Under the pieces are notes generated by a model. The model worked only from the letters and a program-made list of their open reading frames with translations. It was not told the origin of the DNA and searched no databases. Below are positions 8,117 to 16,691 of a stretch of 64,000 nucleotides of DNA, in pieces. Numbering within the stretch: the stretch's first letter is position 1; each line of letters begins with the position of its first letter. This stretch comes from CAVTSA01 sp963737225 (GTDB taxonomy: Bacteria; Chloroflexota; Dormibacteria; Dormibacterales; Dormibacteraceae). The stretch covers positions 434,001 through 498,000 of the forward strand of contig CAVTSA010000017.1 of assembly GCA_963737225.1 (NCBI GenBank). The letters run 5' to 3'. Position numbers and translations under genes: made by a program.

Positions 8117-8257
8117 GCCCAAAAGGTAGCAAGTCGTGACTTCCAGGCACGGGCCGCCGGGCACGCGCGCAACCGGGTTATGGTCACGTAGACTCTAACC
8201 TCGACCGGCGCCCCTCCAGCCCGGTGGGAGCCCGTTCCGAAGGGGGAGCACAAAGTC

Positions 8258-9688
8258 ATGGCCACGGAGATCGCGGTCCCGGAGCGTGAGGGTGAGTACG
8301 GCACGCGTGTGGTCGCCGTCGAACCCGGCGGTGTGGAGCACATCCCACTGTCCGAGCGGCATGGGAGCCCTTACCAGCAGTTCCTGACCTGGGTCTCGCC
8401 GAACATGGAGTTCGCGACGATCTATGTCGGCGTGATCGGGGTCGCCTTCTTTGGCGCCAGCTTCTGGGCGGCCGCCCTGGGAATCGTCGTCGGCACGGCG
8501 CTGGGAGCCATCAGCCAGGGCATCCTCGCCTCCTGGGGCCCCCGCCTCGGGGTCCCCCAGATGGTCGAGGGTCGTGCGTCGTTCGGGTTCTGGGGCAACT
8601 GGGTCCCCTCCCTCCTGATGTCGATCGGCGCCGGCATCGGGTGGTTCGCGGTCAACAGCGTGAGCGCCGCGCTGGCGCTCAGCGTCCTGCTGCACGTGCC
8701 CTTCGTGATCTCACTGTTGATCGTGGTTCTGCTGCAGGTGGTGGTCGCCTTCTTCGGGCACAACCTGGTCCACGTCTGGGAGCGCTACGCGTTCCTTCCG
8801 TTGGTGGTGATCTTCGCGATCGCGGGTGCGATCGTCTTCTCCAAGGCGAACCTGGGCCTGCCCGCCGATCCCAAGGGACTCGGCAACGGCACCGGCTTGA
8901 TCCTCACCGCCGCGGCCGCCTACGGGTATGCCTGCGGCTGGAACCCCTACGCCTCCGACTACTCGCGCTACCTGCCCGTGGACACCAGCCAGGCGAAGAC
9001 CGGCTGGTCGGCCGGACTCGGACTGTTCATCTCGTGCGTCGCGCTCGAGCTGGTCGGCGCAGCCCTCGCCACCGTGCACGGGACCAACTTCAACGGCAAC
9101 CCGACCCAGCAGTTCTCGAATCAGCTGCCGGCCGTGATCGGGGTGCTGACCCTGCTCGCGATAACGCTGGGCGGCATCTCGGCCAACGCGCTCAACATCT
9201 ACAGCGGGTCGATCGCGTTCCTCACACTCGGCATCCGGCTGGGCGCCCGGCAGCGGCGGGCGATCGTCGCGCTCGGGTTCGGCGTGATCGGCTTCTTCGT
9301 GGCGCTGGTCGGGGGTCTCTCCGACCTCGCCAACACCTACAACAGCTTCCTGCTGGTGCTGGCCTACTGGATCGGGCCCTGGTTCGGCATCGTCTTCACG
9401 GACTACGTGCTCCGGCGCGGGGACTTCGGTGACGGCGCGATCTTCTACGACCGCAAGCACAACCCATGGTCGGGCGTGGTCGCGTTCCTGGTCGCCACCA
9501 TCGTCTCGATCGCGCTCTTCTCCAACGAGACCGCCTTCGTGGGGGTGTTCCCGGCGCACTGGCCGGGCATCGGGGACCTGACCTTCGTGGTCGGCTTCGT
9601 GCTCGCGGTGGTCATCTACGGGGGCCTCAACCTCCGGCTGCGGCGAAAGGCCCAGGAGGGATCTGCGGCCGCGCGCTCGGCGTCGTGA
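8258..9688 (+). CDS. NCS1-family cytosine/purine permease
   Basis: 476 residues with about 12 hydrophobic helices. The family signatures are SPNMEFATIYVGVIGVAFFG in helix 1, LGVPQMVEGRASFGFWGNWVPS, and AYGYACGWNPYASDYSRYLP. NCS1 carriers import cytosine, purines, allantoin or hydantoins with H+ or Na+. The divergent cytosine deaminase makes a cytosine-like base the likely substrate. The ATG at 8258 is preceded by a GGGGGAG Shine-Dalgarno. The stop overlaps the GTG of maf. The intergenic 8117-8257 contains a possible hairpin region near 8205-8230, but no riboswitch was recognised. Confidence 0.85.
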   Translation: MATEIAVPEREGEYGTRVVAVEPGGVEHIPLSERHGSPYQQFLTWVSPNMEFATIYVGVIGVAFFGASFWAAALGIVVGTALGAISQGILASWGPRLGVPQMVEGRASFGFWGNWVPSLLMSIGAGIGWFAVNSVSAALALSVLLHVPFVISLLIVVLLQVVVAFFGHNLVHVWERYAFLPLVVIFAIAGAIVFSKANLGLPADPKGLGNGTGLILTAAAAYGYACGWNPYASDYSRYLPVDTSQAKTGWSAGLGLFISCVALELVGAALATVHGTNFNGNPTQQFSNQLPAVIGVLTLLAITLGGISANALNIYSGSIAFLTLGIRLGARQRRAIVALGFGVIGFFVALVGGLSDLANTYNSFLLVLAYWIGPWFGIVFTDYVLRRGDFGDGAIFYDRKHNPWSGVVAFLVATIVSIALFSNETAFVGVFPAHWPGIGDLTFVVGFVLAVVIYGGLNLRLRRKAQEGSAAARSAS

Positions 9689-10305
9689 GCCCGGATGGAG
9701 GCCGGCTCGTGCTGGCCTCGGCGTCGCCGCGGCGGGCGGTGCTCCTGAGCGAGGCCGGATACACGTTCGAGGTCCGGCCGAGCGGCATCCGCGAGGCCCC
9801 CTATCGCGGCGGCGATCCCGCCCTCTACGCGGAGTCGCTGGCGCGGGCCAAGGCCGCAGCCGCGGGTATGCAGGCGCCGGGACTCGACGGCCCCGACCGG
9901 TGGCCGCCGATCGGTGACGCGATGAGCGGTGAGGACGAGATCATCCTCGCCGCCGACACGGTCGTCACGCTGGACGGCGAGGTCCTGGGCAAGCCGCGCG
10001 ACCCCGACGACGCGGCCTCCATGCTGCACCGGCTGTCCGGCCGCACGCACCGCGTGATCACCGGGGTCGCGACCAACCGGGGTGGCGTGGTGCGCTGGGG
10101 CCACGCCGCCGCCGACGTCGCGTTCCGCCCGCTGGGCGCGGGTGAGATCGCGCGCTACGTGGCCGGCGGAGAGCCGCTCGACAAGGCCGGCGGGTACGCG
10201 ATCCAGGGTGGCGCGGGGGCGTTCGTGGAGCACCTGGAAGGCGACCGCGACACCGTGATCGGGCTCCCGATGACGCTCGTCCGGCGCCTGCTCGCGCTGC
10301 CCTAA
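9685..10305 (+). CDS. maf: Maf-like nucleotide pyrophosphatase
   Basis: 206 residues. The product hydrolyses non-canonical or dTTP/UTP-type nucleoside triphosphates to monophosphates (Maf/YhdE family). Motifs are LVLASASPRR at the N-terminus, ILAADTVVTLDG with the catalytic Asp, GKPRDPDDAASMLHRLSGRTH, and DKAGGYAIQGGAG. An insert of about 25 residues (near residues 55-80) precedes the DTVV motif. The GTG start overlaps the permease stop as GTGA, indicating translational coupling. The 3' end converges on the MMPL gene with a large inverted repeat between them. Confidence 0.85.
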   Translation: MSPDGGRLVLASASPRRAVLLSEAGYTFEVRPSGIREAPYRGGDPALYAESLARAKAAAAGMQAPGLDGPDRWPPIGDAMSGEDEIILAADTVVTLDGEVLGKPRDPDDAASMLHRLSGRTHRVITGVATNRGGVVRWGHAAADVAFRPLGAGEIARYVAGGEPLDKAGGYAIQGGAGAFVEHLEGDRDTVIGLPMTLVRRLLALP

Positions 10306-10373
10306 AGGTCACATTGCGGGCAACGTGGCCCTAACCAGCCGCGTTTGACGTCGCATTGCCCGCAAAGCGACCT
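10306..10373. terminator. Large inverted repeat between convergent genes, possible bidirectional terminator
   Basis: The arm at 10306-10329 pairs with 10350-10373 at 19 of 24 positions, including a central block TTGCGGGCAA. It lies exactly between maf (ending 10305) and the MMPL gene (ending 10390), as expected for a bidirectional terminator or mRNA-end hairpin. There is no T tract. Confidence 0.5.
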
Positions 10374-10389
10374 GACGCCCGCCGGGGCC

Positions 10390-12591
10390 TCACCCCGCCT
10401 CTTCGAGCGTCTCCTCCACCCGCGCCGGTGGCCCTTCCTCCAATCTCCTGCCCTCGATGTCCGGGTCCGGCACCCAGCGTGCGAACCACCGCGGGTGCCA
10501 CCACATCCGCCGGCCGCCGATCGCCAGCACCGCGGGTACCAGCGTCAGGCGGACCACGAACGCGTCGATGAAGACCCCGGCCGCGAAGCTGAAGCCGACG
10601 ACACGGATGAACGGGTTGTCGGTGACCATGAAGGCGACGAAGATCGAGAACATGATGAGGGCCGCCGACATGACCACCCGTACCGACTGGCCGGCGCCGA
10701 CGCGGACCGCGCGGCGGGCATCGCCGTCGCGGGTGAACTGCTCCTTGACGCGCGAGGCGACGAACAGCTCGTAGTCGCTGGAGAGCCCGAAGATGATCGC
10801 CAGCATGATGATCGGCAGGAAGCTGATCGTCTCCGCCCGCGTCACCCCCAAGAGCGACGCCCCCCACCCCCACTGGAAGATCGCGACCTGCAGCCCGAGC
10901 GCGGCGGCGATCGAGAGCAGGAACCCGAGGATCGACTTGATCGGCACCAGGATGGTCCGGAAGGCGAACGTGAGCAGGATCAGGGCGAGCGAGACGACCA
11001 GCGCCAGGAAGACCGGTACCGCCTGCGAAAGGCGGCTGGTGACGTCGATGGCAGCCGCGGTGACGCCGCCCACCAGGATGCGTGCGCCGCTGCCGCCCGC
11101 GACCTCGGTCCGGTGGTCGCGGATGCGATTGACGAGGTCGGTGGTGGCCTGGGACGCCGGCCCCGTCTTGGGCACCACCTCGATCACCGCGACGCCGTTC
11201 TGGTAGCCGACCGGTTCCGCCACCCGCACGTCCCTCAGGTGCTGGAGCGTGGCCACCATGGGTTGGATCTGCGCGGGGTCGCGGACGCCGTCCGCGACCA
11301 CCAGCAGCGGTCCGTTGAAGCCGGGTCCGAACGCGCTGGAGACGGTGTCGTACGCCTGACGGTCGGTCGCGGACGGTGGGTCGGAGGCGGAGGTGGGGAG
11401 TCCCAGGCGCATCTGCAGCGCGGGCGCCGCGAGCAGCAGCAGGAGGCCCACGCCGGCCGCCAGCACCGGCCACCGGAACCGGACCACGAATCCCTGCCAG
11501 GCAGCGCCCAGCGTGCGCTCGGGGTGCCTGGCGGCGAGGTCGGTCACGCGCGCGATCCGGCGCCGCAGCGGGGCCGGCGGGAGGAAGGAGACGACCCTCT
11601 TGCCGGCGAAGCCGAGCAGCGCCGGCAGCAGCGTGAGGGCGATGAGCAGTGCGACCAGCACCGAGCAGGCCGCGGCCACCCCCATCACGCCGAGGAAGGG
11701 GATCCCTGGCACCAGCAGTCCGAGCAGCGAGACGATGACCGTTGACCCGGCAAAGACCACCGCGCCCCCGGCGGTGCCGGCGGCAAGGCCGATCGACTCC
11801 TCGACCGGCACGCCGAGCATGAGATTCGTGCGGTGCCGGGAGACGATGAAAAGTCCGTAGTCGATGCCGCAGGAAAGCCCCAGCATGAGGGCGACCGTGG
11901 TGGACACCGACGCGATGCTGACCACCGAAGCGGCGGCGTTGATGCCCTCCAGCGTGATCGTGACCCCGACCACCGCACCCAGGATCGGGAGCAATGCGGG
12001 GATCGCGGCACCCAGCGCCACCAGCAGGATGAGGAAGGCGATCCCCATTCCGATCAGCTCCGGGGTCTCACTGACCACCACCCGCCAGCCCGGATACACC
12101 GAGCCGCCGAACTCGACGCGGAGTCCCGCGTCGCGCGCCGGTCGGGTCGCTTGCTGCAGGGCGGAAAGCGTGCCGTCCTTGACGTCCTGGGCCTGCGCGC
12201 GGTACTGCACCTGGGAGAGGGCGACCGACCCGTCCCGCGAGATGGTCAGCGCCTGAAAGGGGTCGGTGGCTCCCTCCACCTGAGGGACGTGGTTCAGGTT
12301 GCCGACGGTCTGCAGGATCGCCGCCTGCTGGGCGGGCGAGGTGACCCGGGTCCCCTTGGGTGCGACGAAGACGACCTGGGTGGAGGCGCCGCTCACCGAA
12401 GGGAACTTCTGCTGCAGCAGGTCGGCAGCGCGCTGGGCTTCGGTGCCCGGGATGGTGAAGCTGTCGTTGGTCTGGCCCCCGCTCACCTGGGCGATCCCGA
12501 TCGCGGCCACGGCGACGAGCAGCCAGGCGACGAGCGTGATCACCCGGTGGCGGGCCGAGAAGCGGGCGACACCGGCGAGGATGCGAGACAC
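10390..12591 (-). CDS. MMPL-family (RND-type) exporter
   Basis: 733 residues with two repeats, each having a first helix, a large periplasmic domain and a block of helices. The transport motifs SCGIDYGLFIVSRHR in the first half and LSSDYELFVASRVKEQ in the second carry the proton-relay Asp-Tyr pairs of MMPL proteins. The N-terminal helix is ITLVAWLLVAVAAIGIA. Such proteins export lipids or drugs using proton force. The gene is divergent from a TetR regulator with a palindromic operator in the shared promoter, so it is probably derepressed by a ligand or substrate. Its cargo is unknown. Confidence 0.85.
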   Translation of the reverse strand: MSRILAGVARFSARHRVITLVAWLLVAVAAIGIAQVSGGQTNDSFTIPGTEAQRAADLLQQKFPSVSGASTQVVFVAPKGTRVTSPAQQAAILQTVGNLNHVPQVEGATDPFQALTISRDGSVALSQVQYRAQAQDVKDGTLSALQQATRPARDAGLRVEFGGSVYPGWRVVVSETPELIGMGIAFLILLVALGAAIPALLPILGAVVGVTITLEGINAAASVVSIASVSTTVALMLGLSCGIDYGLFIVSRHRTNLMLGVPVEESIGLAAGTAGGAVVFAGSTVIVSLLGLLVPGIPFLGVMGVAAACSVLVALLIALTLLPALLGFAGKRVVSFLPPAPLRRRIARVTDLAARHPERTLGAAWQGFVVRFRWPVLAAGVGLLLLLAAPALQMRLGLPTSASDPPSATDRQAYDTVSSAFGPGFNGPLLVVADGVRDPAQIQPMVATLQHLRDVRVAEPVGYQNGVAVIEVVPKTGPASQATTDLVNRIRDHRTEVAGGSGARILVGGVTAAAIDVTSRLSQAVPVFLALVVSLALILLTFAFRTILVPIKSILGFLLSIAAALGLQVAIFQWGWGASLLGVTRAETISFLPIIMLAIIFGLSSDYELFVASRVKEQFTRDGDARRAVRVGAGQSVRVVMSAALIMFSIFVAFMVTDNPFIRVVGFSFAAGVFIDAFVVRLTLVPAVLAIGGRRMWWHPRWFARWVPDPDIEGRRLEEGPPARVEETLEEAG

Positions 12592-12612
12592 TGCGGCGGT
12601 ACGATACGCTGA

Positions 12613-12636
12613 TTCACTAGCCGATCGGCTAGTGAA
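12613..12636. promoter_or_regulatory. Perfect 24-bp palindromic TetR operator
   Basis: A perfect palindrome whose inner 20 bases are CACTAGCCGATCGGCTAGTG. It lies 22 bases before the MMPL start (12591) and 16 bases before the TetR GTG (12653). Its position overlaps both promoters, fitting autoregulation and repression of the exporter. Confidence 0.8.
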
Positions 12637-12652
12637 CTGAAAGGAGCGTCCA

Positions 12653-13234
12653 GTGGAGCAGCGAGGAGCGGGAGGGGAGCCGCGGGTGAGCCGGGCCGAG
12701 CAGGCGGACCGGACACGTCGGGAGATGCTGGAGACCGCGCTCCGCCTGTTCAGCGAGCGCGGCTACGGCGGCACCTCGCTGCAGATGATCGCCGACACCA
12801 TGGGGCTCACCAAAGCAGCGGTCTACTACCACTTCCGCACCAAGGGCGAGCTCCTGGAGGCGATGGCGGCGCCGGTCCTGGAGGAGCTCGACCGGGTGCT
12901 CGACGCGGCGGCGGCACTGCCCGAGACCCCCGACCGGCTGCAGTGGCTGGCGGAGGGGATCGCCGCGACGCTGGTCGGGAACCCGGCGGTCATGCTCGTC
13001 CTCGGAGATCCCGGGGCCTACGCGGTGATGGAGGAGCGCCTGCCGGGGGCGACCGACGGCTACCGGGATCGGACGGTGGCGCTCCTCTTCGGCGAGCACC
13101 CGACCCTCGACCAGCGGATCGCCGCACTGGCCGTGGAGGCGGTCGCAGGCATCCTTCCCCGTCTCGTGGGCACGCCGGAACCCCAGCTGCGGGAGGCCCT
13201 GTCCCGGCTCTTCGTGCGCATGGCAACGCTCTGA
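12653..13234 (+). CDS. TetR-family repressor, likely regulator of the MMPL exporter
   Basis: 193 residues. The N-terminal helix-turn-helix is GTSLQMIADTMGLTKAAVYYHF at about residues 40-61, a textbook TetR recognition region, and the ligand-binding half is helical and variable. The GTG at 12653 follows AAAGGAG with good spacing; an internal start further in is possible because the first 18 residues precede the usual TetR N-terminus. The palindrome at 12613-12636 is the probable binding site. Downstream, the gene is followed directly by an IS110 element. Confidence 0.85.
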   Translation: MEQRGAGGEPRVSRAEQADRTRREMLETALRLFSERGYGGTSLQMIADTMGLTKAAVYYHFRTKGELLEAMAAPVLEELDRVLDAAAALPETPDRLQWLAEGIAATLVGNPAVMLVLGDPGAYAVMEERLPGATDGYRDRTVALLFGEHPTLDQRIAALAVEAVAGILPRLVGTPEPQLREALSRLFVRMATL

Positions 13235-13254
13235 GGGAGACCTAGCGGGGTGAG

Positions 13255-13272
13255 GTCAGAGTGTCCGCACTC
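13255..13272. repeat. GTCAGAGTGTCCGCACTC repeat, copy 1
   Basis: An 18-bp string identical to 34982-34999. It forms a short hairpin (AGTG/CACT with a TCCG loop), and both copies sit at the 3' end of plus-strand genes. A diverged relative lies at 15137-15154 in the second IS110 non-coding region. Confidence 0.45.
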
Positions 13273-13328
13273 CGACGCTAGCCGGCGCGGGGTAGGGTCA
13301 GAGTGATTCCCTAAGGGGGATACGGATG

Positions 13329-14777
13329 TCAAGTGGGAACATCTGTTCGTAGGGGCATAGGGTTGCCGGCACTGGTCGCGGCTGCCAGGATGTGGGACGG
13401 GGAAGGCCGCCTCGTCGCGCCACGAGCGCTTGCATTCCCTGAGGGGAATTGCTGAGGGGCCTTCCCCGTCTTCTTGTTCCGCCGCCGGCGCCGCACCTCC
13501 TCCGGCACTCTCCAGGTGGTGGTCGCGATCAGCCGTGCTTGCTCTCGCGTGAGGGGGTGGCCGTCGAGGTCTCGAAGTTGGTACGGCGTGCCTCGGGAGG
13601 CGACCCGATAGGCGCGCTCGGCAGGATGGGCGGCGACCACGCAGAGCGCCTTCTGGTGAGTGGCTCCTCGCTCCACCATCTGCCGGTAGTAGATCTGCGC
13701 GAGCTGGGGGTCCTGCTGGCGGGCTGTGTTGGCGGCGCGGACAAGCGTCGTGCGGAGGAGTCCCGGCCCCGCTTTCGACATCCCTTGACCTTTGCGATCG
13801 GAGTCTCCGGTCTCCGAGGACTCAGCCACGAGACCGGTGTAGGAGACGAAGTGACGGCCATTGGGATAGCGGGATGGTTGGACCAGGAACACGGACAGCA
13901 CCGGTGCTCCGACCTCGGCCACACCGGGCAGGCTGCACATCAACTGGTCGGGGTCCACCCGGCGATAGCCGGCTTCCCGCTGCAACTGGTGCTTGGCAAG
14001 TTCTGCCTCGCACGTCTTCAGCAGCGCGAGCTCGGTCTTGACCGCGTCCGCGCGGTCCTCGAAGGCAATCGCCGGGCTCTGCTCGTACAGCTCCAGGGAC
14101 TGCTGTGCGGCATCCATCCAAACCACCGCTCGGTCCTCTCCGAGGTGGCCGTGAGAGGTCTTCTTGACGAGCCGCACCAATCGCGTACGCCCCATCTCGA
14201 GGAGGCGACGAGGGTTGCCGCCGGTCCGCTCCAGGATGGCCAGGTCAGCCTTCGTCAGGTCATCCGCTAAGGGCGTCATCGGCAACATCTCACGGACCGA
14301 CGCCCTGATCCGGGTTTTGCGGCTCCCCGCCTCGGCCACCAGCCGGTCGCACAATCGAACTCGCCGCTCAAGACTCGCCTGGTCTCCGGTCGGCAGCCGC
14401 ACCGGCTTCAGATGGTCGACGAAGAGGGGAAGCCGCGCCAGCGCATCGGCGTCGATCCGGTTCGACTTGGCGTGGCGGGAGAGGAACCGTCGCAGATCGG
14501 CGGACTGCGCGGAACTTGCCCGAAAGACCAGGTGACCGCGCTTCTCGAAGAACACCACTACCGGCAACCACGCCGGGCCGGTGGGCTCCATCACAACCTC
14601 CAGACGGGTTCTCTCGGGGGCGCCGCGGAGCGCGGCCTGCTCGACGTCGACCAAGCTCTCCTGGGTCGGGATACAGCTGCGCCGACCGAGCAGGCTGCCG
14701 TCCCCACGCAAAACCACCACAGTGTGCTTGGACGACACCCCAAGGTCGATTCCGACCAGTCTCCGTTCTGCCATCAC
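13329..14777 (-). CDS. IS110-family transposase (DEDD recombinase), intact
   Basis: 482 residues, longer than most IS110 proteins. The RuvC-like N-terminal domain shows GIDLGVSSKHTVV, VMEPTGPAWLP and SNRIDADALARL, supplying the D-E-D-D residues. The C-terminal Transposase_20 part includes CSLPGVAEVGAPVLSVF and YTGLVAESSETGDSDRKG. A basic C-terminal extension of about 60 residues follows (RRRRRNKKTGK). No frameshift is seen. It is not close in sequence to the two other IS110 proteins here, so the three arrived independently. Confidence 0.85.
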   Translation of the reverse strand: MMAERRLVGIDLGVSSKHTVVVLRGDGSLLGRRSCIPTQESLVDVEQAALRGAPERTRLEVVMEPTGPAWLPVVVFFEKRGHLVFRASSAQSADLRRFLSRHAKSNRIDADALARLPLFVDHLKPVRLPTGDQASLERRVRLCDRLVAEAGSRKTRIRASVREMLPMTPLADDLTKADLAILERTGGNPRRLLEMGRTRLVRLVKKTSHGHLGEDRAVVWMDAAQQSLELYEQSPAIAFEDRADAVKTELALLKTCEAELAKHQLQREAGYRRVDPDQLMCSLPGVAEVGAPVLSVFLVQPSRYPNGRHFVSYTGLVAESSETGDSDRKGQGMSKAGPGLLRTTLVRAANTARQQDPQLAQIYYRQMVERGATHQKALCVVAAHPAERAYRVASRGTPYQLRDLDGHPLTREQARLIATTTWRVPEEVRRRRRNKKTGKAPQQFPSGNASARGATRRPSPSHILAAATSAGNPMPLRTDVPT

Positions 14778-15171
14778 ACCGCTCCCTCGAACCCGCTCAG
14801 GGCTTCCTCAGCGAGCTCACTGGAGGCGCTGCTCCTGGCCACGGACCCACGCTGACGGAGGGGCCGGCAACGGCTCCCAAACATATGCAGAAGGGCCGAA
14901 TCTCTCGGGATACGCCCACTTTCCTTAACCGGGTCTTCCGTGGCCGGCTCAGAGATGGCAATCACTCTCGCGAGGCAGGATGCCCAGCGCATCCTCCTCA
15001 GTCCACGAACGCCGCGCCACTCTTGAAGCCAGCTGGGGCCACCGACATCAAACCGTGTCGCAGCCGCGGCTGGCGTCTGGGAACGCAACCGATCGCCGGA
15101 CCCGACCCTCAGGACGACGCCCTCGTCATCCCTATATGTCCACACTCCGGCGCTGATATGGTGCACCCGCT
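14778..15171 (-). ncRNA. Non-coding region of IS110 element 2, candidate bridge-RNA source
   Basis: About 390 bases upstream of the transposase without a believable gene. It holds a strong hairpin at 14972-14999 (AGGATGC and GCATCCT around a 5-base loop, extended by GAGG/CCTC with one bulge) and the palindrome CAGCCGCGGCTG at 15061-15072. IS110 elements often express a bridge RNA from this position. The guide loops were not identified. Confidence 0.3.
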
Positions 15172-15462
15172 TGTCAAGTCGGTAGTTCGTGGGCATGGGT
15201 GATCGCCGGCGGCAGCGGGCCGGATAGAGGTGTCGATAGGGGGAGGTCGAGGGGTCGGAGTGCCGAGCACGTCATCGGCGGTGCCAGTCTGAAATGCGGG
15301 GGTTGGTTACCCCAGGGCCCTGTTTCCTGCTGCCAGCTTGCGCGGGTCTACCGATCGGGCGTGGCCCGGCGGGGGCTGCCCATAGCGCCGTCGCGCGTGC
15401 TGGCCGCTTCGCGGCCCGGCACCCCGACCTCGCGGCCGGACGCTTGGTGCGGAAAGGTGTGG

Positions 15463-16548
15463 TCAGGGAGCGATGGCGGCAGCCCACAGGAAGCAGGACA
15501 GTTCACGGGCACAGGCCACGGCGATCACGTTGTTGGGCTTGCCCCGCGAGCGCATCCGTGTGTAGACACGATGGACCCGGTACTGGGCTCGGTTGGCGAT
15601 CTGAAGGATGTGATCGGGCTGGCCTTGCTGCCGGCTGGCCAGCCTCTCTCCGATGCGAGGTGGGCGAGCGTACTGCCAGGCGGCCTCGATCAGCAAGCGG
15701 CGGGCGAGGCCGGAGCCGGTCTTGGTGATCGAGCCCTGGTGGTCGGATTCCCCGGACTGGGAACGTGATGGGGTCAGCCCCAGCCAGCAACCCAGTCGGG
15801 TAGCTCTCTGGAACCGGGCCCAGTCGGCACTGAGCTCCAAGTGGATGCTGAGGGCGGTGAGCGTATCCACCCCACGGAAGCAGCGCAAGCGAACAACCGT
15901 CGGCCAGTACGGCTTCTCCAGCGCCAGCAGGGAGATGCGTTCGGCCAGTGCGGCCTTGCGACTGGTGAGCCCGTCGGTGGCGGCCATCAGGTCGGCATAG
16001 ACAAGCTCGCTGATCGGGTCGGGGAACTGCTGGCTGACCAGCCAGCGCCGGTGCCTCTGGGTCCAGGTGGTTGGCTTGGGGTAGATGAGGCCGTAGCGCA
16101 AGAGCATCTTCGACAGCCGGTGACGGGCGGTCATCAGATCGCGACGGCAGCGGTCATGGGCACGGGTCAGATCGCGCGCCCCCTCGACCTGGAGCGAGGG
16201 AACCTTCACCGGCGTCAGCGAGCCCGCCATCAGACAACGGGCGAGTAGCTCGGCGTCCTTGCGATCGCTCTTGACCCGGTCCGCCGGTCCGCGCGGGGTC
16301 TTGCCCGGGGCGATCACGTCGACCCGGATCCCCGCCTCCGTCGCCGCCCGATAGAGTCCGAACCCGGTCGGCCCCGCCTCATAGCAGGCCCATACCGGAC
16401 TGGGCAGCGACCCCAGCCAGGTGATGGGGGCCAACAACCCCTCACCGAACCGAACCCTGGTCAGCTCTCCCGTCATCACGTCGACCGCCGCCGCGTGCGT
16501 CGAGCGAGCGTGGACATCCAGCCCCACAAATGTCACAGTTCCAGTCAT
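15463..16548 (-). CDS. IS110-family transposase (DEDD recombinase), intact
   Basis: 361 residues, typical length. DEDD residues appear in FVGLDVHARSTHAAAV, VWACYEAGPTGFGLYR and KSDRKDAELLARCL. The C-terminal domain has CFRGVDTLTALSIHLEL and GLTPSRSQSGESDHQGSITKTG, with the conserved Ser-Gly region of this recombinase family. The start MTGTVTFVG at 16548 is at the expected position before the first strand. The element is inserted back to back with IS110 element 2, and the downstream host gene lhgO is intact. Confidence 0.9.
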   Translation of the reverse strand: MTGTVTFVGLDVHARSTHAAAVDVMTGELTRVRFGEGLLAPITWLGSLPSPVWACYEAGPTGFGLYRAATEAGIRVDVIAPGKTPRGPADRVKSDRKDAELLARCLMAGSLTPVKVPSLQVEGARDLTRAHDRCRRDLMTARHRLSKMLLRYGLIYPKPTTWTQRHRRWLVSQQFPDPISELVYADLMAATDGLTSRKAALAERISLLALEKPYWPTVVRLRCFRGVDTLTALSIHLELSADWARFQRATRLGCWLGLTPSRSQSGESDHQGSITKTGSGLARRLLIEAAWQYARPPRIGERLASRQQGQPDHILQIANRAQYRVHRVYTRMRSRGKPNNVIAVACARELSCFLWAAAIAP

Positions 16549-16674
16549 GGCCGGGCCTCCTCATCACCCTTGGGGTCAGCCGGAGCTTTGCTCTCCGGTC
16601 AGACAAATCCCCGCGAGGAGTGTCCGGCCTCTCAGCCCGGCAGGCGACCCCTGGTTAGGGCTGCCCGCCCCATA
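16549..16674 (-). ncRNA. Non-coding region of IS110 element 3, candidate bridge-RNA source
   Basis: 126 bases between the transposase start and the proposed core. A clear hairpin with stem CCGGAG/CTCCGG and a 7-base loop lies at 16580-16598. The length and position fit a bridge RNA, though full bridge RNAs are usually somewhat longer. The assignment rests on family knowledge, not on a matched guide. Confidence 0.3.
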
Positions 16675-16691
16675 GGGTCTACCGGGCGCGG

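Larger units (their letters stand above)
13327..15179 (-). mobile_element. IS110-family element 2 with TGTCAAGT at both proposed ends
   Basis: Encodes an intact transposase (13329-14777) preceded by about 390 bases of non-coding DNA. TGTCAAGT lies at 13327-13334, covering the transposase stop, and again at 15172-15179. Sequence after each copy is similar (GTTCGT and GGGCAT blocks), as expected if the octamers bound the element. The host DNA is the space between the TetR gene and lhgO. Confidence 0.55.
15344..16684 (-). mobile_element. IS110-family element 3 flanked by GGGTCTACCG
   Basis: The decamer GGGTCTACCG occurs at 15344-15353 and 16675-16684, 1331 bases apart, on either side of the intact transposase at 15463-16548. 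IS110 elements recombine at short cores containing a CT dinucleotide and leave the core at both ends, so these are good candidate borders. GGGCTGCCC also recurs near both ends (15373 and 16659). Confidence 0.6.

Noticed and set aside
8120..8257. Possible riboswitch upstream of the NCS1 permease
   Set aside because: Some hairpin potential (8205-8230), but no TPP, purine or other known riboswitch motif was recognised.
10345..11745. 466-codon plus-strand frame
   Set aside because: It lies antisense to the MMPL exporter, which has clear family motifs. The Arg/Asp/Gln-rich translation is a mirror artefact.
14774..15196. 140-codon minus-strand ORF upstream of the IS110 element 2 transposase
   Set aside because: No motif, no RBS, unusual composition. 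It overlaps hairpins that fit the IS110 non-coding region better.
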